This document shows positions 1-6,569 of a stretch of 8,771 bases of DNA, piece after piece. Positions within the stretch are counted from its first letter, which is position 1, and every line of letters starts with the position of its first letter. The position numbers and the translations under genes are program-made. The notes under the pieces are model-generated. The model did no database searches, was not told where the DNA came from, and was given only the letters and a program-made list of their open reading frames with translations. The stretch spans positions 1 through 8,771 of the forward strand of contig JAFLUV010000099.1 of NCBI GenBank assembly GCA_022508635.1. Direction: 5' to 3'. The stretch comes from Prevotellaceae bacterium (GTDB lineage: Bacteria > Bacteroidota > Bacteroidia > Bacteroidales > Bacteroidaceae).

Positions 1-27
1 CGTAAGGCATCCATTACGTTTTTCTTT
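1..27 (+). terminator. Possible truncated intrinsic terminator at the left edge
   Basis: CGTAA (1-5) can pair with TTACG (14-18) around an 8-base loop and is followed at once by TTTTTCTTT (19-27). This has the shape of a rho-independent terminator for a plus-strand gene lying left of the window and converging on gltX. Only five pairs are visible and the stem may continue outside the window, so the call is weak. Confidence 0.3.
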
Positions 28-88
28 ACATTGTTTATGTCAGGTACATAGGTTTCTATAACAAGGCTTAATGATAGCCAACAATGTA
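27..88. repeat. Inverted repeat downstream of gltX
   Basis: TACATTGTT (27-35) is the exact reverse complement of AACAATGTA (80-88). Inside the loop, GGCT (65-68) pairs with AGCC (76-79) directly next to the right arm. It lies between the gltX stop and the left edge. It could fold in the gltX mRNA 3' end as a processing or termination structure, but no clear U-run follows in the gltX direction. The pairing is seen in the sequence; any role is inferred. Confidence 0.4.
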
Positions 89-107
89 GATTAACGTGAA
101 TTTTCTT

Positions 108-1673
108 TTAGCCGAGGGTCTCGATGGCGTGCTTCATGCGGCGAAGGGTTTCCTCCTTGCCAAGGAAGGCTGCCAGTTCGTACATGTCGGGGCCTTGTCC
201 TTCACCCACGAGGCAGATACGCCAAGCATTCCACGGCTTGATGCCCGTCTGAGCCGACCAGGCATCGACGGCTGTCTTTTGACCTTCGACGGTGAAGTCT
301 TCTATCCCGGAGAGTATGTCGGAAAGCTGCTGCATTTCCTGGGCAGTGGTTTCTTTCCAGTTCTTGCGAATGAATTTGTCTTCGGTGTCGAACGTCTCGG
401 GGGCGACAAAGAAGAAGCGCGTCAAGGGCCAAAGGTCGCTGACGAAACTGATGTTGCGTTTGTGTTTCTGCCCTTGTCCGTCGGTGTATTCGATGACCTT
501 TTGCTTCATCATGCGGACGACTTCAGCTTCCTGTCGGGGTGTTGCCGTGATGCCTTGCTCGCGGAGTACTTGGTCGAATGCGGGAACCCAGGCTTCATCG
601 GATTGTCGGAGCAGGTACTGGTGGTTGAACCATGCAGCCTTGATATAGTCGAACTTCGCACCATTCTTCGAGCATTTGCTGAGGTCGAAGAGGCGCACCA
701 TTTCTTCGAGCGACATGACCTCTTGGTCGTTGCCGGGGTTCCAGCCAAGCAGGGCGAGGAAGTTGATGACGGCTTCGGGCAGATAGCCTTTTTCGCGATA
801 GCCACTGCTTACCTCTCCACTTTTCGGGTCGTGCCATTCAAGGGGAAAAACGGGGAAGCCAAGCTTGTCGCCGTCGCGCTTACTGAGCTTGCCGTTACCG
901 ACAGGTTTAAGCAGTAGTGGCAGGTGTGCAAAGCGCGGCATGGTATCTGCCCATCCGAAAGCCTCGTAGAGCAGGACGTGGAGTGGTGCACTCGGCAGCC
1001 ATTCTTCGCCTCGGATGACGTGCGTCACCTCCATCAGATGGTCATCTACGATATTGGCAAGGTGGTAGGTGGGTAATTCGTCAGCACTCTTGTAGAGTAC
1101 CTTATCGTCGAGAATGCTACTGTTGATGCGAACTTCGCCGCGGATAATGTCGTCGACCACGATATCTCTTCCCGGCTCTATGAGAAAGCGGACAACATAC
1201 TGCTTGCCTTCTGTAATAAGGGCATCGACTTCTTCTTTTGACATTGTCAGCGAATTACGCATCCCGAGGCGTGTGCTTGCATCATATTGAAAGTTCTCGA
1301 TTTCAGCACGCTTGGCATCGAGTTCTTCCGGAGTGTCAAAGGCAATGTAGGCTTTTCCGCGATCCAGAAGTTCGCGCACGTACCTTTTATATATATCACG
1401 ACGTTCACTCTGACGGTATGGCCCGTGGTTGCCGCCGAAGCTCACGCCTTCGTCAAACTTAATACCAAGCCAGCGGAATGACTCGATGATATACTCTTCG
1501 GCTCCAGGAACGAAGCGTCCCGAGTCAGTATCTTCAATACGGAAAATCATGTCGCCGCCGTGTTGACGGGCAAACAAATAATTATAGAGAGCTGTACGCA
1601 CCCCGCCAATGTGCAAGGGACCCGTAGGACTGGGGGCAAAACGCACGCGTACTTTTCTTTGTCCAGAGTTCAT
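108..1673 (-). CDS. gltX: Glutamyl-tRNA synthetase
   Basis: Cytoplasmic class I aminoacyl-tRNA synthetase that charges tRNA-Glu with glutamate using ATP. The 521-residue protein has the N-terminal active-site signature APSPTGPLHIGG (about residues 13-24, the HIGH motif in its usual GluRS form HIGG). The second signature is KLSKR (262-266), followed by the DGDKLGFPVFPLEW insert that is typical of Bacteroidetes GluRS. The Rossmann catalytic core and tRNA-acceptor region cover roughly 8-330, and the helical anticodon-binding domain the remainder. Where many GluRS carry a zinc-binding cysteine cluster, this protein reads AYIAFDTPEEL (108-118) with no cysteines, so the zinc site appears lost. The ATG at 1671-1673 sits just before the conserved core and about 30 bases from a good -7 box; the stop is at 108-110. 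It is divergent from the HD phosphodiesterase. Whether it also charges tRNA-Gln cannot be told from sequence alone. Confidence 0.97.
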   Translation of the reverse strand: MNSGQRKVRVRFAPSPTGPLHIGGVRTALYNYLFARQHGGDMIFRIEDTDSGRFVPGAEEYIIESFRWLGIKFDEGVSFGGNHGPYRQSERRDIYKRYVRELLDRGKAYIAFDTPEELDAKRAEIENFQYDASTRLGMRNSLTMSKEEVDALITEGKQYVVRFLIEPGRDIVVDDIIRGEVRINSSILDDKVLYKSADELPTYHLANIVDDHLMEVTHVIRGEEWLPSAPLHVLLYEAFGWADTMPRFAHLPLLLKPVGNGKLSKRDGDKLGFPVFPLEWHDPKSGEVSSGYREKGYLPEAVINFLALLGWNPGNDQEVMSLEEMVRLFDLSKCSKNGAKFDYIKAAWFNHQYLLRQSDEAWVPAFDQVLREQGITATPRQEAEVVRMMKQKVIEYTDGQGQKHKRNISFVSDLWPLTRFFFVAPETFDTEDKFIRKNWKETTAQEMQQLSDILSGIEDFTVEGQKTAVDAWSAQTGIKPWNAWRICLVGEGQGPDMYELAAFLGKEETLRRMKHAIETLG

Positions 1674-1704
1674 AAGTTCTTAGTTCTTGGTTTGCAATTC
1701 CCCG

Positions 1705-1712
1705 CAAAAGTA
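1705..1712 (-). promoter_or_regulatory. gltX promoter, -7 box
   Basis: Read on the minus strand the sequence is TACTTTTG, a full match to the Bacteroidetes -7 consensus TAnnTTTG. It lies about 31 bases upstream of the gltX ATG, giving a short leader. No clear TTTG -33 element is found at the expected 19-21 base spacing. Confidence 0.6.
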
Positions 1713-1755
1713 CGAAAAAGTTTTGGATTAGGGCTTAGGAATAGAGATTATTTTA

Positions 1756-1763
1756 TATCTTTG
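1756..1763 (+). promoter_or_regulatory. Promoter -7 box of the HD phosphodiesterase gene
   Basis: TATCTTTG matches the Bacteroidetes -7 consensus TAnnTTTG and ends 33 bases before the ATG at 1797. The -33 element is poorly conserved: the nearest TTTG (1722-1725) is about 30 bases away, further than the usual 19-21. Together with the gltX -7 box it makes the 1674-1796 gap a compact divergent promoter region. Confidence 0.6.
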
Positions 1764-1796
1764 CGACAAAAACACAAACGTTGAACTCATAACACG

Positions 1797-3857
1797 ATGA
1801 GCAGATACAATCATAAGCACAAATTAAGTGGCAGAGAATACTTCTTCCGCGTCTTGTTTTGCATTGTTGCCACTGGCATCTTGGTAGCTTTCATGCCGCG
1901 CGGAGGCATTTCTACATCTTACAATTATCAAAAGGGAAAACCTTGGGACGATGCTGACTTTATTGCGCAGGACAGCTTCCCAATCCTGAAACCGGCAGAA
2001 CGCATCGCACGCGAGCAGGACAGCCTGCGGCAGTTTTACGAACCCTACCTCCGTCTGGACGAGGACATCCAAAAGGAGCAGTTACAGGCGCTCCGCCAGG
2101 AGTTTAGTGCGCTGTCCCGTCTGGGTACGCCTCATTATTTCCTGCCTCATCTGCTGGAGAAATTGCAGCACATCTATTCTACAGGCATTCTCTCGGGCGA
2201 GGATGCTGTCAAATTTGATACCGACAAACCGCAAAGGGTACGCATTTACCATGGTAGAGAGTCTGTCGTGTGCAACTATTCTTTGCTGTACAGCGAGAAG
2301 ACTGCCTACGAGTACCTTGTCTCGGAAGAAGACAGTGCACGCTACAGCCATAGTCGCCTTCACGGTCTTGACCTAATGAAGTACGTGCATCCCAATCTTA
2401 CCTATGATGCTGCGAAAAGTGAACAGCAGCGACAGGAGGTGGATGGGCGGCTGATACGCACGATGGGTGTCGTGCAGAAAGGTCAGGAGGTTGTGCACAA
2501 AGGACAGACAGTGGATGACAATGTGGTGGATATCTTACAATCCTGGGAACAGCACCAGCGAGAGCACAAACTCAGCACCAGCGAGATGCTCTCCCGCATG
2601 GGCGGGCAAATTGTCTACGCCGCCATCTTCGTCGTGCTACTGCTAATGTACTTCCAGCAGTTCCGTAGTGACTATCTTGATAGTTTACGCACGGTTCTTC
2701 TCGTTATGAGTCTCTTCCTCTTTTTCCCCATTATTACTTATATCATCATGTCGCACATGTGGGCGAGTGTATATGTGATGCCCTATTGTGTGCTACCTAT
2801 TCTGCTGCGCATTTTCCTGGACTCACGCTCGGCATTCATCACACATGTCATTACCGTGCTGGTGTCTGCCGTCGCACTCACGCAGCCTTTCACTTTTATC
2901 GTGACACAGATTGTAGCAGGCCTTGTCGCTATCTACTCCCTGAGAGAGCTCTCGCAGCGCTACGAACTTTTCCGCACCACAATTTTTGTTACTTTGGCTA
3001 CCCTGATCACATATCTCTGTATGGAGTTCGTGCGAGGCACAGCTAATGGCAGCCAGGAATTGAGTTACTGGCCATACGTTTATTTGACAGTAGCCGGGGT
3101 ACTCACTATGCTTGTCTATCTTTTGCTCATTCCCATTGAGCGTATCTTCGGCTTTACCTCTATCGTGACGCTTGTTGAGTTACAGAATGTTAACAACCCT
3201 TTGTTGCGTCGTCTTTCAGAGGAAGCCAATGGTACTTTTAACCACAGTATGCAGGTGGCAAACCTTGCGGCAGAGGCTGCTAACAGGATAGGAGCCAAAG
3301 CACAGCTTGTCCGTACAGCAGCATTGTATCATGATATCGGAAAACTTGAGAATGCAGTCTTCTTTACAGAGAATCAGAATGGCAAAAATCCGCATGACGG
3401 TTTGCCCTACGAGCGTAGTGCGCAGATTATTAAGCAGCATGTAGAAAAGGGCTTACGCTTAGCAGACAAATACAAACTGCCAGCAGTCGTGAAAGAATTC
3501 ATTGCTACACATCATGGTCGTAGTCTGACTCGCTATTTTTACGTCAAGGCAAAGGAGAATCTTCCGGCAGGGACGGAGTTAGATGCAACTCCTTTCACCT
3601 ATCCGGGCCCCAAGCCGCAGACGCTGGAGCAGGCAATTCTGATGATGGCGGATGCTGTAGAAGCAGCGTCGCGTAGTCTGCCTGAATATACCGAAGAAAG
3701 TATCAATCAGATGGTAGAGAAGATAATAAACGCACAGGTTGCCGACGGTAGCTTTAATGAGTGTGCCATCACTTTCCGCGAAATCAAAGAGGTAAAGGAA
3801 GTTCTCTGTGCCCGTCTCCGTACTGTCTATCACACCAGAATACAATATCCAGAGTAG
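1797..3857 (+). CDS. PgpH-like 7TM-HD cyclic di-AMP phosphodiesterase
   Basis: Inner-membrane HD-superfamily phosphohydrolase of 686 residues. It has the layout of PgpH-type proteins, which hydrolyse the second messenger cyclic di-AMP. A first membrane segment (about 17-34) leads to a large extracytoplasmic domain (about 35-268), then seven more hydrophobic segments (about 270-447), then a cytoplasmic HD domain (about 475-680). Expected metal-binding residues are visible: H483 in FNHSMQ, H512-D513 in YHDIGK, H548, H572-H573 in THHGRS, and D619 in MMADAVEAASRSL. The YPGPKPQT stretch (602-609) is also characteristic of this family. The ATG at 1797 follows a good -7 box and gives a basic cytoplasmic N-terminus before the first membrane segment. 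All active-site positions look intact. No cyclic di-AMP synthase is in the window, so the substrate is inferred from family membership. It is transcribed divergently from gltX. Confidence 0.9.
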   Translation: MSRYNHKHKLSGREYFFRVLFCIVATGILVAFMPRGGISTSYNYQKGKPWDDADFIAQDSFPILKPAERIAREQDSLRQFYEPYLRLDEDIQKEQLQALRQEFSALSRLGTPHYFLPHLLEKLQHIYSTGILSGEDAVKFDTDKPQRVRIYHGRESVVCNYSLLYSEKTAYEYLVSEEDSARYSHSRLHGLDLMKYVHPNLTYDAAKSEQQRQEVDGRLIRTMGVVQKGQEVVHKGQTVDDNVVDILQSWEQHQREHKLSTSEMLSRMGGQIVYAAIFVVLLLMYFQQFRSDYLDSLRTVLLVMSLFLFFPIITYIIMSHMWASVYVMPYCVLPILLRIFLDSRSAFITHVITVLVSAVALTQPFTFIVTQIVAGLVAIYSLRELSQRYELFRTTIFVTLATLITYLCMEFVRGTANGSQELSYWPYVYLTVAGVLTMLVYLLLIPIERIFGFTSIVTLVELQNVNNPLLRRLSEEANGTFNHSMQVANLAAEAANRIGAKAQLVRTAALYHDIGKLENAVFFTENQNGKNPHDGLPYERSAQIIKQHVEKGLRLADKYKLPAVVKEFIATHHGRSLTRYFYVKAKENLPAGTELDATPFTYPGPKPQTLEQAILMMADAVEAASRSLPEYTEESINQMVEKIINAQVADGSFNECAITFREIKEVKEVLCARLRTVYHTRIQYPE

Positions 3858-4013
3858 CATTGAATCTTCTTCTCAAAAAACCTTAACTTTTGGCCTCAAA
3901 TGTTGTGTCTTTGTCTCTACCTATATTAGCATAAAACAGAATAATCTGAATGAATCAGGTAAACTCCAAAATCACTCGTCGTAAAGTTCTCCAATAAATG
4001 CATTCCAATTTTT

Positions 4014-4021
4014 TATATTTG
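4014..4021 (+). promoter_or_regulatory. GH84 gene promoter, -7 box
   Basis: TATATTTG matches TAnnTTTG exactly and lies 44 bases before the ATG at 4066. The -33 region has no clear TTTG at 19-21 bases upstream. The remainder of the 3858-4065 gap is AT-rich and shows no gene and no convincing terminator for the HD gene. Confidence 0.55.
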
Positions 4022-4065
4022 TCAGCAAAAGATACCGATTATTTACAATATTATATATAAAAGTG

Positions 4066-5988
4066 ATGAAGCAATTCTTCTTTCTGCCCCTCGTCTTTTG
4101 GATGGCCAGCGTTGCGGCTTGGGCACAGCAACGCTATGTGATTTATCCCATTCCGCAGACGCAGCAACTGACAAAAGGTGAGGCAAAGTTCACGGAGCGT
4201 GTAAACATTGTTGCTGAACCGGGTATCGACGAGATTACCGTGGATCGTGCCCGTCAGGTACTGACTGACCGAGGATTGTCGGTTTCCGTGTCTCAGCGGG
4301 TGGCCAATGGAAAGACCAATCTGTTGCTGGGCATCAACGGGTCTGGCAAATTTGCAGACAATGAAGTTGATCGTCAGGGACTTGATCGCAGCGTTTTCCA
4401 GCAACCGAAATATGACCGACACATCGTTAGCATGACTGCAGACAAGAAGGGGCGTGCCCAACTGCTTGTTGTAGGTGAGCACACGGATGCCGTGTTCTAC
4501 GGATTGGCTACTATTGAGCAGATGCTTGACCATGGCACAAAAAACCTGCCTTGCGTGCATTTTTACGATTATGCCGATCTTCGTTCTCGCGGTGTCATCG
4601 AGGGTTACTATGGCGTGCCTTACAATGCTGAAGTGACGAAAGACCTTTTCCGCTTTATGGCTCGCTATAAGATGAACACCTATATGTATGGGGCAAAGAG
4701 CGATCCCTATCACACACGCTATTGGGGTGATCCCTATCCCACCTCCATTACGCCGGAACAACAGAGAATCGGCTATCTGAACCAAGACATGTTGCGCGAT
4801 ATAGTGAGCGTGGCTCACGCCTCGAAGGTGAACTTCATCTGGGCCATTCATCCAGGCAACGCCTTTGTCAACAAGGAAAGTACGGATGTCATTGACCGCA
4901 TCATGACGAAGTTCCAAAGTATGTACGATTTGGGCGTGCGCCAGTTTGGTGTCTTTGTAGACGATGTGGGCGTGCCTTACGACCGTCCCACCCAGATGCT
5001 TGGGGCCGATCGCCTCACGCAACTGCAAAACAGTATCGACGAGCGATGGAACAACAATCCATCTGCACAGCCAGCAGACACCGTAAAGTCCCTGCAATAC
5101 GTGCCCCAGCTTTATGCCTATTCATGGGCAACAGCTGACCGCGCGCAGGGATTCTTTGAGTCACTCTCCAACACACCAAAGAAAATTGACATCTATATCA
5201 CGGGAGCCAATGTATGGTCGGTGCCTAACAGCCGCGACCTTTCACTCGTTAGCCAGTGGCTGGGACGCGAAGTGGCTTGGTGGTGGAACTATCCTTGCAA
5301 CGATAACGATATGACCAAGCTGTTCCCGATGGACATGTACACCAATTTCTGCGATGAGACCCACATTGCCAACAACGCCCGTATGGAACCCGCTTTGAAG
5401 GGAACCACAACGCTTATTGCTAATCCTATGCAGCAGGGCGAAGCCTCAAAGATTGCCCTTTTCAGTATGGGTGACTATGCGTGGAATAATGCTGCCTTCG
5501 ATAACCAGCAGAGTTGGACAGCATCCCTCACTGCCATCGTCGGCAAGCAGAAAGCTGAAGCCCTGCGCCATGTACTGCCTTATCTGCGCTATTACGACGA
5601 AGATGCACTTGCCCAGCTGGTCAACGACTATAAGCAATCTGTTGAGACCGGCGTACCTCGTCCCGAACCGTTGCGCCGCGAACTAACCGCACTGCTTTCC
5701 TCCTGTCGTACGTTAGACGCACTTGCAACCTCGTCTTCGGAGAGCGACAGCTTGTTCTACGAGGACATCCGCCCTTGGCTGAACAAGTTGGAGACAATGA
5801 TACAAATGACGCTCGATTTGTTGAATGGAAAGGATGTATCCAGTTATCCCGATCTTGAGAAAGACAACGCCTACCAGTTTGAAGTATTGAACGGAATGGA
5901 CGAGAGTATCAGGCTTGAGGTAAAGACGGCAGAACCGTCGGCTCGCATTCTCCGCCCCTTCATCGATTGGTTGAAAGAACATATTTAG
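4066..5988 (+). CDS. Secreted GH84 beta-N-acetylglucosaminidase (O-GlcNAcase-like)
   Basis: Exported glycoside hydrolase family 84 enzyme, predicted to remove terminal beta-linked N-acetylglucosamine from glycoproteins or mucin-type glycans by substrate-assisted catalysis. Residues 1-20 are a signal peptide with likely cleavage at AWA|QQR. An N-terminal alpha/beta domain (about 22-165) precedes the catalytic barrel, which opens at RGVIEGYYGVPY. The catalytic aspartate pair is in FGVFVDDVG (D299, D300). Other family-typical pocket residues are seen: YGAKSDPYH, Tyr350 in VPQLYAYSW, T379-G380, WWWNY (N408) and IANPM (N453). A helical C-terminal region follows; no CBM, dockerin or FIVAR-type modules are seen. 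The ATG at 4066 is chosen over the GTG three bases upstream because ATG is much the commoner start and the GTG adds only one residue before the signal peptide. It appears monocistronic. Cell location (periplasm or outside) and natural substrate are inferred. Confidence 0.92.
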   Translation: MKQFFFLPLVFWMASVAAWAQQRYVIYPIPQTQQLTKGEAKFTERVNIVAEPGIDEITVDRARQVLTDRGLSVSVSQRVANGKTNLLLGINGSGKFADNEVDRQGLDRSVFQQPKYDRHIVSMTADKKGRAQLLVVGEHTDAVFYGLATIEQMLDHGTKNLPCVHFYDYADLRSRGVIEGYYGVPYNAEVTKDLFRFMARYKMNTYMYGAKSDPYHTRYWGDPYPTSITPEQQRIGYLNQDMLRDIVSVAHASKVNFIWAIHPGNAFVNKESTDVIDRIMTKFQSMYDLGVRQFGVFVDDVGVPYDRPTQMLGADRLTQLQNSIDERWNNNPSAQPADTVKSLQYVPQLYAYSWATADRAQGFFESLSNTPKKIDIYITGANVWSVPNSRDLSLVSQWLGREVAWWWNYPCNDNDMTKLFPMDMYTNFCDETHIANNARMEPALKGTTTLIANPMQQGEASKIALFSMGDYAWNNAAFDNQQSWTASLTAIVGKQKAEALRHVLPYLRYYDEDALAQLVNDYKQSVETGVPRPEPLRRELTALLSSCRTLDALATSSSESDSLFYEDIRPWLNKLETMIQMTLDLLNGKDVSSYPDLEKDNAYQFEVLNGMDESIRLEVKTAEPSARILRPFIDWLKEHI

Positions 5989-6084
5989 GTTTTCGATTAT
6001 CTTGAAAGAACGCTACTTGATACACACCTAATTTTCTACATTAAAAATATGTGGTGAAAAGAAGGTAAAGGACATGGAGTTTTA

Positions 6085-6100
6085 GGCCAGTTGACTGGCT
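6085..6100 (+). other. Small hairpin upstream of the GH84 terminator
   Basis: GGCCAG (6085-6090) pairs with CTGGCT (6095-6100) through five Watson-Crick pairs and one G-U pair around a TTGA tetraloop. It sits eight bases before the terminator hairpin, so the 3' end of the GH84 transcript would carry two stem-loops in a row. A role in mRNA 3'-end stability is possible but inferred. Confidence 0.45.
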
Positions 6101-6107
6101 GTCTTTT

Positions 6108-6146
6108 CACTCGGGTGAACTTGTCGAGTCACCCGAGTGTTTTTTT
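6108..6146 (+). terminator. Rho-independent terminator after GH84
   Basis: CACTCGGGTGA (6108-6118) is perfectly complementary to TCACCCGAGTG (6129-6139), an 11-bp stem with a 10-base loop, followed immediately by seven T residues (6140-6146). It acts on the plus strand about 120 bases after the GH84 stop. The opposite strand lacks a U-run, so it is probably one-directional. Confidence 0.9.
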
Positions 6147-6376
6147 GAGTTGACTTTGTTGCTTTGTTCGTTGGTATCCTCCACAAAGGTGCGAATAGGC
6201 TATAAGTTGTTGCGACAAATAGCTGCCAATGGTGAGCATTGAGTTCTTTATGTGTGTTGTGGTTGGAATTTGTTCATAAATCAGTTGTTTTTGTAAGTGA
6301 GGTTACGACTTTAATGTGCTATGGACAAAGAAAAAGTTCATATTTCCCTCATTCTTGGATTTTTTTATTATTATTT

Positions 6377-6407
6377 TTTGTCATTAAGTTTAAAAAGTGT
6401 AACTTTG
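6377..6407 (+). promoter_or_regulatory. tRNA-Leu promoter (-33 and -7 boxes)
   Basis: TTTG (6377-6380), a 19-base spacer, then TAACTTTG (6400-6407): a full match to the Bacteroidetes primary sigma factor promoter TTTG-N19-TAnnTTTG. The predicted transcription start lies roughly 20 bases before the mature tRNA 5' end at 6433. It is the best promoter in the window and the only one with both elements intact. Confidence 0.85.
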
Positions 6408-6432
6408 TGGTCAATATGTTGATAAATATGAT

Positions 6433-6514
6433 GCGCTTGTGGTGGAATTGGTAGACACGCCAGACTTAGGATCTGGTGCCGCGAGGCGTGTAAGTTCGAG
6501 TCTTATCAGGCGTA
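6433..6514 (+). tRNA. tRNA-Leu, anticodon UAG
   Basis: Class II tRNA folded by hand. The acceptor stem is GCGCTTG (6433-6439) with CAGGCGT (6507-6513). The D arm is GTG/CAC (6442-6444 with 6456-6458) around the Leu-typical GAATTGGTAGA loop. The anticodon stem is CCAGA/TCTGG with loop CTTAGGA, so the anticodon is TAG (6467-6469) and it reads CUA and probably other CUN leucine codons. The long variable arm has stem GCC/GGC. The T arm is GTAAG/CTTAT with loop TTCGAGT. The discriminator base is A6514. CCA is not encoded (CAT follows). The first acceptor pair is G-U, which is unusual. No terminator is seen between it and the downstream gene. Confidence 0.95.
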
Positions 6515-6569
6515 CATTATATTATTATAGTGAATAAACAGATAATCTACAGAAAATGAATTAACAGCT

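Larger units (their letters stand above)
5989..6432. other. 444-bp intergenic region between GH84 and tRNA-Leu
   Basis: No convincing gene is seen on either strand. The region holds a small hairpin (6085-6100), a strong intrinsic terminator (6108-6146), and at its right end a full Bacteroidetes promoter for the tRNA (6377-6407). The stretch 6147-6370 is AT-rich and unassigned. A short reading frame at 6239-6454 runs into the tRNA, has no recognisable protein features and is not called. Confidence 0.6.

Noticed and set aside
1..14. Possible start of a minus-strand gene at the left edge (ATG read at 14-12)
   Set aside because: Only four codons are inside the window, so coding potential cannot be judged.
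96..917. A 273-codon open frame on plus, antisense to gltX
   Set aside because: It lies almost wholly inside the well-supported gltX gene, shows no recognisable domain, and is explained by gltX codon bias on the opposite strand.
3874..3896. Possible terminator CAAAA/TTTTG after the HD gene
   Set aside because: The stem is a short AT-rich 5-mer with no U-run after it, so it is not convincing as an intrinsic terminator.
3944..3960. Small stem ATCTGA/TCAGGT between the HD and GH84 genes
   Set aside because: It has only six pairs including a wobble and no T-run follows, so it is within what AT-rich intergenic DNA gives by chance.
4051..5097. A 348-codon open frame on minus, antisense to GH84
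   Set aside because: It mirrors the conserved GH84 coding region, including the signal peptide and catalytic Asp pair, and has no recognisable protein family, promoter or neighbour support.
6239..6454. A 71-codon frame upstream of and overlapping tRNA-Leu
   Set aside because: It runs through a strong promoter and into the tRNA, is low in complexity, and has no recognisable features.
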